Source: Dyadobacter sp. 50-39
GTDB taxonomy: Bacteria > Bacteroidota > Bacteroidia > Cytophagales > Spirosomataceae
Assembly (NCBI GenBank): GCA_001898145.1
Contig: MKSR01000001.1
Coordinates: 173,242-237,241, forward strand
Length of the DNA: 64,000 bases
Reading direction: 5' to 3'
Both the position numbers and the translations under genes were made by a program. Positions 8,301 through 16,518 of the stretch are shown here, in pieces. The notes beneath the pieces are model-generated. The model ran no database searches. It was not told the origin of the DNA and worked only from the letters and a program-made list of their open reading frames with translations. Position 1 is the stretch's first letter, and the number at the start of each line of letters is the position of its first letter.

Positions 8301-11300
8301 ATGACGAAACTATTACACGTTAAAGTTCTGGCAACCTTAATGGTGGGAAGCCTGTGGGCCGGTGCACCGCTCAAAGCGCAGCTCATGGCTCAAAACCGTC
8401 CTAAAATGCAGACAGCACCCACCAGCATCCCCGGTAGCCGCATAGCCCTGCGGGATGCGCTGATGCAGGTCAAGAAGCATTACAAGGTGGATATTCTGTT
8501 TGAAGAAAAACTGCTCGAAGGTTTGTTTGTGGCGCCGCCCCAGGTCCAGTCCGGGCAGACGATCGAAACAAGGCTCAGCAATATCCTCCCTTCCGGCTTG
8601 CGCTATAAAAAGGTGAGCAAGCAAACCTACCTCATCCTGGCCACCGCCGAAGAAGCCAAACCAGGCGCCCAGCAGGAAATACAACAAAATGCCGGCGAAG
8701 CCCTGCCTTCCTCACAGCTCAACCTAGCCCTGGCGGGCCCGCAGCACGCTGCATCCATGGAGGTGGTGGCCAAGGCAGCCGACAGAACGATCGGCGGAAC
8801 AGTCAAAGGCGAAGGCGGCGAGTTGTTGCCGGGCGTGAGCGTGCTCATCAAAGGCACGACGCGCGGAAGTACCACTGGCGTGGATGGCAAGTACAGCATT
8901 GCCGTCAGCGACGAGCCCCAGGCGGCTGTCACGCTGGTTTTCTCCTACGTAGGGTATCAGAACCAGGAAATGACCGTAGGCAACCGGTCCTCGATTGACA
9001 TCACGCTCGCACCGGACCTCAAAAGCCTGGAAGAAGTGGTTGTGGTAGGTTATGGAACTCAAAAGCGCGAACAGATCACCAGCGCTATCGCGAGTGTCAA
9101 ATCCGAGGATTTTGTGAAAGGCCCCGTACAGGACGCCGCGCAGCTTATCAGGGGCAAAGTGGCGGGCCTGAGTGTGATCACGCCCAGCGGCGACCCTACC
9201 GCTACCGCGCAGATCACCCTGAGGGGTAATGCGACCATCAATGCCAGCTCGGAGCCCCTGGTGCTCATCGACGGCGTTCCCGGCGGACTGAATACCGTTG
9301 CGCCGGAGGATATCGAGTCGATCGACGTGCTGAAAGACGGTTCTGCCGCGGCCATTTACGGAACACGTGGTACCAACGGGGTAATCCTGATCACCACCCG
9401 GAAAGTGAAAGGGGAAACGCCTGCGACACTGGAAGTGAATTCCTATTTTACCACGCAAAGGCTCACCCGCAAGCTGGATTTTATGGACGTCAACCAGTAC
9501 CGCGCATTAGCTGCACAGGGCAAACCCGGCGCTATCGATTACGGCCACAACACCGACTGGCTGCAAGCTGTCACCCAGAAACCGCTTTCGCAGGTGCACA
9601 ATATCAGCCTCCGGGGCGGCTCCCGCTCCACCAACTACATTGTGAGCATGGAATACCGCCGGCTGAACGGGATCATGAAAAAATCAGACAATACGACCCT
9701 GTTTCCGCGCATCGAGATCAATCATTCGATGTTCAACGGGTTGCTGAAAGTGAATGCGAACCTGAGCGGCTACCAGCAGAAATACTTTTCGATCGACGGC
9801 GGCTCCTATTCGGGCCTGGTTTACCGCAATGCGCTCACATTCAACCCCACTGAGCCCATGAAGGACGAGAACGGCAAATGGACCGAGCGCACCGACAAAA
9901 CGGATTATATGAACCCGGTTGCCCTGGTGGAAGAAACCCACGGCCAGAACCGCAACAACAACCTGCGCACGTACGGCACGATTTCGCTTGCGCCTGTCGA
10001 AGGACTGGAAATCAAGGCATTGTTTGCCAGGGACATGTTCAACAGCACCCGGGGATACTACGAAACCAAAAACCATTATTCTACCAGCCGCAACGGGCGG
10101 AACGGCTTCGCTTCGCGCGGCACCACACGCTCCCAGGACGATCTGTTCGAATTTACAGCCAACTACAACAAATCCATCCAGGACCACAACTTCGTGATCC
10201 TAGCAGGGCACACATGGCGGCGGTACAACACCGAAGAGTATTGGATGCAGAACTGGGATTTCCCGACCGATAATTTCTCCTACAACAACATCGGCGCAGG
10301 TCTGGCGCTTCGCCGCGGGCAGGCTCCCGAGTCTTCGTTTCAATCGGAGAACAAGCTGATCAGCTATTTTTTCAGGGTGAATTACAGTTTTATGAATAAA
10401 TACCTGCTGTCGGCCAGTATACGCCACGAAGGTTCGTCTCGCTTCGGGGCCAATCACAAATGGGGCAGCTTCCCAGCTTTCTCGGTGGGCTGGAATTTAA
10501 AGAGAGAGGCATTTCTTGAAAACTCCCGCACAGTCTCGAACCTCAAACTCAGAGCAGGCTATGGCGTTACCGGTACAGAGCCGGGCAGTTCTTACATTTC
10601 TCTGAATAAAATCAATTTCAATACCAATGTGCTGATCAACGGCCAGTGGGTGCAGGCCATCAACCCGTCCAACAACGCCAATCCCGATCTCCGCTGGGAG
10701 CGCAAGGAAGAGGTGAACGTGGGTATCGACTACGGCCTGCTCAATGAACGCCTCTCCGGCTCGGTGGACCTCTACCGCCGCACTACCCGTGACCTGATCG
10801 CCAACTTTCCCGTGCCTACCCCGCCCTATTTATACAGCACCATTACGGCCAACGCCGCTTCCATGGAAAACAAAGGGATAGAAGTGCAGGTCAATGCGAT
10901 TCCCTTGCAGACGGCGGCATTCAGGTGGAGTACATCCGTGAACTTCTCGACCAATGCCAACAAGATCCTGTCGCTGTCGAACGACAAGTTTGCGCTGGCC
11001 AGCGGTTACTTCGACACCGGCAACACCGGCGAGCCCATCCAGCAAACCACGCACCGCGTGCAGGTGGGCCAGCCGCTGGGCAATTTCTGGGGATTCAAGA
11101 CCATCGATATCGACGAAGCCGGGCACTGGATCATCGAGGGCAAAAATGGCGAACCCAAGCCTATCGCACAGCAGCAGGCCGACGACAAGCAGGTCATCGG
11201 TAACGGCTTGCCCAAGCGCTATCTGAATTGGAACAACACTTTAACCTACAAAAACTTTGACCTCAACATCACCATGCGCGGCGCTTTCGGTTTCCAGATC

Positions 11301-11675
11301 CTGAATATGACCGAAATGTTCTGGAGTGCACCCGTGATGCTCACCCGAGGCAACCTGCGCTCAAACGCCTACGACCCGATCTACGGCAAACGCCCGCTCG
11401 CCGACGACCAGTCGCTCAACTATGTAAGCTATTACATCGAAAACGGCAACTACTGGAAGATCGACAACATTACAGCGGGCTATAATCTCCGCCTGAAGAA
11501 CAAGTACCTGCGGCATGCGCGTGTTTACCTGGCAGTTGCCAACCTATACACGATCACCGGCTACAAAGGCATCGACCCGGAGGTGGGTATCAGCGGGCTG
11601 TTCCCGGGTATCGACGACAAGAACCGCTACCCTGCCACCACCAGCTTTACGGCTGGCGTTTCACTCACATTCTAG
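8301..11675 (+). CDS. SusC/RagA TonB-linked outer-membrane transporter with STN signalling domain
   Basis: The 1124-residue transporter has a signal peptide, then an STN domain at about residues 45-115 (LRDALMQVKKHYKVDILFEE), a linker of about 50 residues, a carboxypeptidase-regulatory-like domain at about 163-240 (GGTVKGEGGELLPGVSVLI), the TonB-box region EEVVVVGYGTQKRE, a plug (VLIDGVPGGLNTV, SIDVLKDGSAAAIYGTRG) and a 22-strand-type barrel ending in TAGVSLTF. The STN domain marks it as a signalling transporter that talks to the FecR protein encoded just upstream. It imports oligosaccharides across the outer membrane with the SusD encoded next. The GH127 neighbours suggest an arabinofuranose-containing ligand. 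Confidence 0.95.
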   Translation: MTKLLHVKVLATLMVGSLWAGAPLKAQLMAQNRPKMQTAPTSIPGSRIALRDALMQVKKHYKVDILFEEKLLEGLFVAPPQVQSGQTIETRLSNILPSGLRYKKVSKQTYLILATAEEAKPGAQQEIQQNAGEALPSSQLNLALAGPQHAASMEVVAKAADRTIGGTVKGEGGELLPGVSVLIKGTTRGSTTGVDGKYSIAVSDEPQAAVTLVFSYVGYQNQEMTVGNRSSIDITLAPDLKSLEEVVVVGYGTQKREQITSAIASVKSEDFVKGPVQDAAQLIRGKVAGLSVITPSGDPTATAQITLRGNATINASSEPLVLIDGVPGGLNTVAPEDIESIDVLKDGSAAAIYGTRGTNGVILITTRKVKGETPATLEVNSYFTTQRLTRKLDFMDVNQYRALAAQGKPGAIDYGHNTDWLQAVTQKPLSQVHNISLRGGSRSTNYIVSMEYRRLNGIMKKSDNTTLFPRIEINHSMFNGLLKVNANLSGYQQKYFSIDGGSYSGLVYRNALTFNPTEPMKDENGKWTERTDKTDYMNPVALVEETHGQNRNNNLRTYGTISLAPVEGLEIKALFARDMFNSTRGYYETKNHYSTSRNGRNGFASRGTTRSQDDLFEFTANYNKSIQDHNFVILAGHTWRRYNTEEYWMQNWDFPTDNFSYNNIGAGLALRRGQAPESSFQSENKLISYFFRVNYSFMNKYLLSASIRHEGSSRFGANHKWGSFPAFSVGWNLKREAFLENSRTVSNLKLRAGYGVTGTEPGSSYISLNKINFNTNVLINGQWVQAINPSNNANPDLRWERKEEVNVGIDYGLLNERLSGSVDLYRRTTRDLIANFPVPTPPYLYSTITANAASMENKGIEVQVNAIPLQTAAFRWSTSVNFSTNANKILSLSNDKFALASGYFDTGNTGEPIQQTTHRVQVGQPLGNFWGFKTIDIDEAGHWIIEGKNGEPKPIAQQQADDKQVIGNGLPKRYLNWNNTLTYKNFDLNITMRGAFGFQILNMTEMFWSAPVMLTRGNLRSNAYDPIYGKRPLADDQSLNYVSYYIENGNYWKIDNITAGYNLRLKNKYLRHARVYLAVANLYTITGYKGIDPEVGISGLFPGIDDKNRYPATTSFTAGVSLTF

Positions 11676-11710
11676 TTTTTTACTCCCATTTTCCCCAAAT
11701 AAGATCCGAT

Positions 11711-13324
11711 ATGAAGCCATTGAAACCCTATATAGGCACGGCGGTGATGCTGATGATCGCTGCCAGCAGCTGCAACAACGACCTGACCGAAAAGATTTAC
11801 TCCGAGGTGACCGAGGACACCTATAACTATTCCAATGCCTACCAGGCCATGAGCGTCGCCTACGCCAATATGCGCAGCCTGATTTCACATACCCACTGGT
11901 ATATGGCGCAGGAATCCACCGCCGACGGCATTGTCATGCCCGCAAACGCATCGGGTTGGGACGACGGCGGCATTTACAAGCGCATGCACCTGCACACCTG
12001 GAACTCGGAAAACCCGCAGATCAACAGCATGTGGAATACCTTCTATTCGGGGGTGATCAATGCCAACCGTTTGATAGATCAGTTATCGAACGACAAAATT
12101 ACCATTCCGCCCGGCGTTACCCGTGAGGCGCTGATCTCCGAAATGCGGACCGTGCGCGCATTTTTTTACTGGCTGATCTGCGATAACTTCGGCGATGCAC
12201 CGCTGGTCACCAGCCGATCCGAGGAATTGCTGGAAAAAACCGGTAGAAAAGAGCTCTACCAATTTGTCGTAAAAGAACTGACCGAGTCTATTCCCAACCT
12301 GAGCGAAGAGCGCAACACCCTGCTGTATGCACGCTTTAACAAGTGGGCAGCCAAAACACTGCTGGCAAACGTTTATCTGAACGCAGGCATTTATAGCGGT
12401 GAAACCAAATGGCCGGAATGCCTAGCCCTATGCAACGAGGTCATTGCCTCGGGTAAATATCAGTTAGAAACCGGCCTTGCGGCGCCTTTTGTTACGGAAA
12501 ATCAAAATTCGCCCGAAATCGTGTTTGCAATCCCATTTGAAGAGAACCTGGCCGGCGGTTTCAGCGCACACATGTTTTCGTGGCACGCATCGCTGAAAAA
12601 CAAGGTCAATATGCTGGCAACGCCATGGGGGGCAGGCTCGGCCAAGGGCGTGCCGCAATTTATCAACTCCTACGATGCCGACGACCAGCGACTGAAAGCG
12701 ACGTGGATGATCGGCCCGCAGTTCGCCGCCGACGGCGTGACGCCCCTGAAAGGTTCCTATGACCAGGCCGGCAAGAATGTGGTGCTCACCAACGAATTGC
12801 CCGACGGCCTCTACACCGGAGAAGCAGAGGGTTACCGGATGAACAAGTTCGAAGTGAAAACGCAGGCGCAGGGAAGCCTGGGCAACGATTTCCCGGTGTT
12901 CCGCTACGCGCAGGTATTGATGATGAAGGCGGAATGTCTCCTGCGCACGGGCAAGGCGGATGACGCTGCTGCCGTGGTGATGCAGGTGCGCGCACGGGCG
13001 TTCGCGGCCAAACCCGCCAAGGCAACCGTGACCGGGGCCGACTTGCAGAAAGGCAGCAGCTACCAGTACGGCTTTGTCGAAAACTACAAAGTCGTGGACC
13101 CGGGCAATACGGCCGCGGTGCAGTACGGCAGGATGCTCGACGAACTGGGATGGGAATTTGCCTGGGAAGGCTTCCGACGCCGCGATATGGTCCGCTTCGG
13201 GGTTTATACCACCAAAAGCTGGCTGTCGCACAAGCCCAACGGCGCATTCAGGGCGGTGTTCCCGATCCCGCAGATTGCCATTAACTCCAACCCCAAACTG
13301 AAACAGAACCCGGATTACAACTAA
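11711..13324 (+). CDS. SusD/RagB-family glycan-binding outer-membrane lipoprotein
   Basis: The 537-residue protein begins with a lipoprotein signal (AVMLMIAASSCNND, lipidated Cys at about residue 18). The N-terminal TPR-like part has the family segments NRLIDQLSND and RTVRAFFYWLICDNFGDAPLV, and the C-terminus has ELGWEFAWEGFRRRDMVRFG and the terminal LKQNPDYN, all typical of SusD. It forms the lid over the SusC barrel encoded 35 bases upstream and binds the glycan at the cell surface. The next gene starts 2 bases after its stop codon, so the enzymes are in the same transcript. Confidence 0.95.
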   Translation: MKPLKPYIGTAVMLMIAASSCNNDLTEKIYSEVTEDTYNYSNAYQAMSVAYANMRSLISHTHWYMAQESTADGIVMPANASGWDDGGIYKRMHLHTWNSENPQINSMWNTFYSGVINANRLIDQLSNDKITIPPGVTREALISEMRTVRAFFYWLICDNFGDAPLVTSRSEELLEKTGRKELYQFVVKELTESIPNLSEERNTLLYARFNKWAAKTLLANVYLNAGIYSGETKWPECLALCNEVIASGKYQLETGLAAPFVTENQNSPEIVFAIPFEENLAGGFSAHMFSWHASLKNKVNMLATPWGAGSAKGVPQFINSYDADDQRLKATWMIGPQFAADGVTPLKGSYDQAGKNVVLTNELPDGLYTGEAEGYRMNKFEVKTQAQGSLGNDFPVFRYAQVLMMKAECLLRTGKADDAAAVVMQVRARAFAAKPAKATVTGADLQKGSSYQYGFVENYKVVDPGNTAAVQYGRMLDELGWEFAWEGFRRRDMVRFGVYTTKSWLSHKPNGAFRAVFPIPQIAINSNPKLKQNPDYN

Positions 13325-13326
13325 AT

Positions 13327-14400
13327 ATGAAGAAGCAAGTACTGATCGGATGTGTCTGGATGATTTCAGCGGGCTTTGGCTATGCTCAAAAGGGCGCAGC
13401 CAAAGTTTCGCAACAGGTCATGCAGCATATTTTTGAGGAAGTGAAAACCCCTTACAAATACGGCGTGGTCATCCCGCAGCCCGACAGCGGCCGCATGGTC
13501 GACAGCCCTACGGTGTTCCGCAAGAATGGGGCCTGGTACATGACCTACATTATTTTCGATGGCAAAGGCTATGAAACCTGGCTCGCAAAAAGCGATAACC
13601 TGCTGCAATGGAAGCATCTGGGTAAAATTATGTCCTTTACGGAAAATACCTGGGACGCCACCCAGAAAGCCGGCTACGTCGCGCTGGTGGACACCGAATG
13701 GGGCGGCAGCTATGAGGCCGAAAAGTTTGAAAACAAATACTGGCTTTCCTACCTCGGCGGCTCCGAAAGTGGCTACGAGGCAGGTAGGCTGGGGATCGGC
13801 ATCGCCACCAGCGCGGACCTGGCCCAACCGGATGAAGTGACGCGCATCCCGCAGCCCGTACTCTCGGCCGTAGACCAGGATGCCCGTTGGTACGACGACA
13901 AAACCATTTACAAAAGCCTGGTAATCCGCGACAAAGCCCGTAAAACCGGGCATCCGTTTGTGATGTACTACAATGCCAAAGGCGAAAAAGGCGATGATAA
14001 GGGCCAGGGATTCGAAAGCATCGCCATGGCCGTATCCGACGATATGATGCATTGGAATCGCGCCGCAGACAAGCCACTGATCACCAGAAACACCGGCATT
14101 TGCGGCGACGCGCAGATTGCCAAAATCGGCGGTGTGTATGTGATGTTCTATTTCGGGGCATTCTGGAAGCCCGGCGCATTCGAACGCTTTGCCTGCTCGT
14201 ACGACCTGCAAAACTGGACCGACTGGACCGGCCCGGACCTGATCGCTCCCGGCGAAGCTTATGACAAGACCTACGCCCACAAACCCTGGGTCATCAAATG
14301 GAATGGCGTAGTTTACCATTTCTACAACGCAGTAGGCGAGAACGGCCGGGTCATCGCACTGGCCACTTCCAAAGATCTAAAATCCAAAAACATCCCCTAG
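13327..14400 (+). CDS. five-bladed beta-propeller glycosidase (GH43/GH32/GH117-like)
   Basis: The 357-residue exported protein (signal peptide ending in GFGYAQ) carries repeats of the type found in five-bladed propeller glycosidases: MVDSPTVFRKNGAWYMTY near residues 58-75, WLAKSDNLLQWKHLGKI near 85-100, MAVSDDMMHWNRA, MFYFGAFWKPGAFERFACS and a final HKPWVIKWNGVVYHFYNA. The Asp of DSPTVF is a good candidate for an active-site acid. I cannot assign the CAZy family from sight; GH43-like, GH117-like and related clans share this fold. It lies 2 bases after susD and 68 bases before the first GH127 gene, so it most likely acts on the same glycan in the periplasm. Confidence 0.7.
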   Translation: MKKQVLIGCVWMISAGFGYAQKGAAKVSQQVMQHIFEEVKTPYKYGVVIPQPDSGRMVDSPTVFRKNGAWYMTYIIFDGKGYETWLAKSDNLLQWKHLGKIMSFTENTWDATQKAGYVALVDTEWGGSYEAEKFENKYWLSYLGGSESGYEAGRLGIGIATSADLAQPDEVTRIPQPVLSAVDQDARWYDDKTIYKSLVIRDKARKTGHPFVMYYNAKGEKGDDKGQGFESIAMAVSDDMMHWNRAADKPLITRNTGICGDAQIAKIGGVYVMFYFGAFWKPGAFERFACSYDLQNWTDWTGPDLIAPGEAYDKTYAHKPWVIKWNGVVYHFYNAVGENGRVIALATSKDLKSKNIP

Positions 14401-14468
14401 AAACTCGCGCAACACCTGACAATACCCGACAACACATCGCCATACCGGCACAAAAACTAAAACCGTCA

Positions 14469-16475
14469 ATGAAAAAACTCCTATTGGCCGCATTGATCGG
14501 CTTCCAGGCCACTGCCCAGCCTGACCGGGACGTAACCTACATCCCGGCCAAGGCGCCGCTTAGAAGTAACCCGTACAGCGAGCTCCCACTAGGTGCCATC
14601 AGGCCGCAAGGCTGGCTGAAAGAAATGCTTGTCCGCCAGAAAAACGGCTCCACCGGCAAGCTCGACGAGCTATACCCGCTGGTGATGGGCAAACGCAACG
14701 GATGGCTGGGGGGAGACGGCGACCAATGGGAACGCGGGCCCTACTGGATCGACGGCCTGCTGCCCCTCGCCTACATTCTGGGTGATCAGGAACTCATTGC
14801 TAAAACCAAGCCCTGGGTGGAATGGGCCATTGCCAGCCAGCAACCCGACGGCTATTTCGGCCCCTCGAAAGATTACGGCCACGAACCCGGCGTGCAGCGC
14901 GACAACAGCCGCGACTGGTGGCCCAAAATGGTCATGCTTAAAATCTTGAAACAATACTATTCGGCCACAGGGGACCAGCGTGTGATCTCCCTGATGACCA
15001 ACTACTTCCAATACCAATTGAAAGAACTGCCATCGAAACCACTCGATAACTGGACATTCTGGGCCAGGTACCGCGGCGCAGACAACCTGGCGGTGGTGTA
15101 CTGGCTCTACAATATCACCGGAGACAAATTCCTGCTCGACCTGGGCAATCTCATCCACCAGCAAACCTTTGATTACACCCACGCGTTCCTGAACACGGAT
15201 ATGCTCTCGACCCGCGGCAGCATTCACTGCGTGAACCTGGCACAGGGCATCAAAGCGCCGCTCATCTATTTCCAACATCACCCGGAACAGAAATACCTCG
15301 ACGCTACTAAAAAGGGCTTTGCAGATATCCGCAAGTTCAATGGCATGGCCCATGGCTTGTACGGAGGCGACGAAGCGCTGCATGGAAACGACCCCACCCA
15401 GGGATCGGAGCTGTGTTCGGCCGTGGAAATGATGTTCTCCCTTGAAAGCATCCTCGAAATCACGGGAGATGCAGGCTATGCGGATATGCTCGAAAAAGTG
15501 GCATTCAACGCCTTGCCGACGCAGCATTCCGATGATTTTATGAGCCGCCAGTATTTCCAGCAGGCCAACCAGGTGATGATGACCCGCCATCACCGCAATT
15601 TTGATGTGAACCACGGCGGTACCGACTTGTGCATGGGGCTGCTCACCGGTTACCCCTGCTGTACGTCCAACATGCACCAGGGATGGCCGAAATTTGTACA
15701 AAACCTTTGGTATGCTACCGCGGACAAAGGCATTGCGGCGCTGGCCTACTCCGCCAGCGAGGCGACGATCAAGCTGCCGGGCGGCGTCAGCGTGGCCGTG
15801 AAGGAGGAAACGTCCTACCCTTTTGAGGAAACCATTAAATTTACCCTTAACCCTTCTGCCAAAGCGGTTTTCCCATTCCACATGAGGATTCCGGGGTGGT
15901 GTAAAAAAGGGATGATCAAGGTAAACGGTAGGGCGTGGCTCGAACCGGAGGGCAACCAGGTCGTGAAACTGACCCGCGAATGGGAAAAAGGCGACGTGGT
16001 GGAACTTACCTTACCGATGCATATCTTCAAAAATACCTGGGTCGAGAACTCGATTTCGGTCGAGCGCGGACCGTTGACCTATGCATTGAAAATAGGCGAA
16101 ACTTCCAAACTGGTGAAAAATGATAAAGACCCGATTGACTACGGTTCGTCCTATACCGAAGTGCGCCCAACAACACCCTGGAATTACGGTCTGATCCTGA
16201 CGCCGGACAGCAAGCTCGACGAGCAATACAAATGGGAAATTGCCCAACCGGTTTCCAGCTACCCCTGGAATCCCGGGAATGCCCCGTTGCAGATCAAAAC
16301 CAAGGCGCGGCGTATCCCGTCTTGGGGCCTTTACAACGAAATGACCGGTCCGATTCCTTACAGTATGACTTATCAGCTGGAAACCGAAGACAAGGAAGAA
16401 GACATCGTGCTGATCCCCTACGGCTGTACGAACCTGCGCATTTCGCAGTTTCCCGTCGTTCACAGGAAGAAATGA
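14469..16475 (+). CDS. GH127-type beta-L-arabinofuranosidase-like enzyme (first copy)
   Basis: The 668-residue protein starts at ATG 14469 with signal peptide MKKLLLAALIGFQATAQ; the longer open frame upstream overlaps the previous gene and lacks a signal. It has the (alpha/alpha)6 core of the DUF1680/GH127 family (RQKNGSTGKLDELYPL, QQPDGYFG) and beta-sandwich domains at the C-terminus. The metal and nucleophile residues of GH127 are in place: Glu314-x-Cys316 in GSELCSAVEM and the Cys397-Cys398 pair in GYPCCTSNMHQGW. Family members remove terminal beta-L-arabinofuranose with a zinc-bound Cys as nucleophile. Its sequence around both motifs differs from the next gene, so the two probably cut different linkages; GH146 or another related family is possible. 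Confidence 0.82.
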   Translation: MKKLLLAALIGFQATAQPDRDVTYIPAKAPLRSNPYSELPLGAIRPQGWLKEMLVRQKNGSTGKLDELYPLVMGKRNGWLGGDGDQWERGPYWIDGLLPLAYILGDQELIAKTKPWVEWAIASQQPDGYFGPSKDYGHEPGVQRDNSRDWWPKMVMLKILKQYYSATGDQRVISLMTNYFQYQLKELPSKPLDNWTFWARYRGADNLAVVYWLYNITGDKFLLDLGNLIHQQTFDYTHAFLNTDMLSTRGSIHCVNLAQGIKAPLIYFQHHPEQKYLDATKKGFADIRKFNGMAHGLYGGDEALHGNDPTQGSELCSAVEMMFSLESILEITGDAGYADMLEKVAFNALPTQHSDDFMSRQYFQQANQVMMTRHHRNFDVNHGGTDLCMGLLTGYPCCTSNMHQGWPKFVQNLWYATADKGIAALAYSASEATIKLPGGVSVAVKEETSYPFEETIKFTLNPSAKAVFPFHMRIPGWCKKGMIKVNGRAWLEPEGNQVVKLTREWEKGDVVELTLPMHIFKNTWVENSISVERGPLTYALKIGETSKLVKNDKDPIDYGSSYTEVRPTTPWNYGLILTPDSKLDEQYKWEIAQPVSSYPWNPGNAPLQIKTKARRIPSWGLYNEMTGPIPYSMTYQLETEDKEEDIVLIPYGCTNLRISQFPVVHRKK

Positions 16476-16518
16476 GCCCAGAAACCAACAGGATTTTGAA
16501 TTAAAACCCAACCTTAAC

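Noticed and set aside
14298-14468. In-frame upstream extension of the first GH127 gene
   Set aside because: It overlaps the previous gene and would bury the clear signal peptide that begins at 14469.
14670-15881. 403-codon minus-strand open frame
   Set aside because: It lies opposite the first GH127 gene, whose catalytic motifs and signal peptide are clear; the antisense product is of arbitrary composition.
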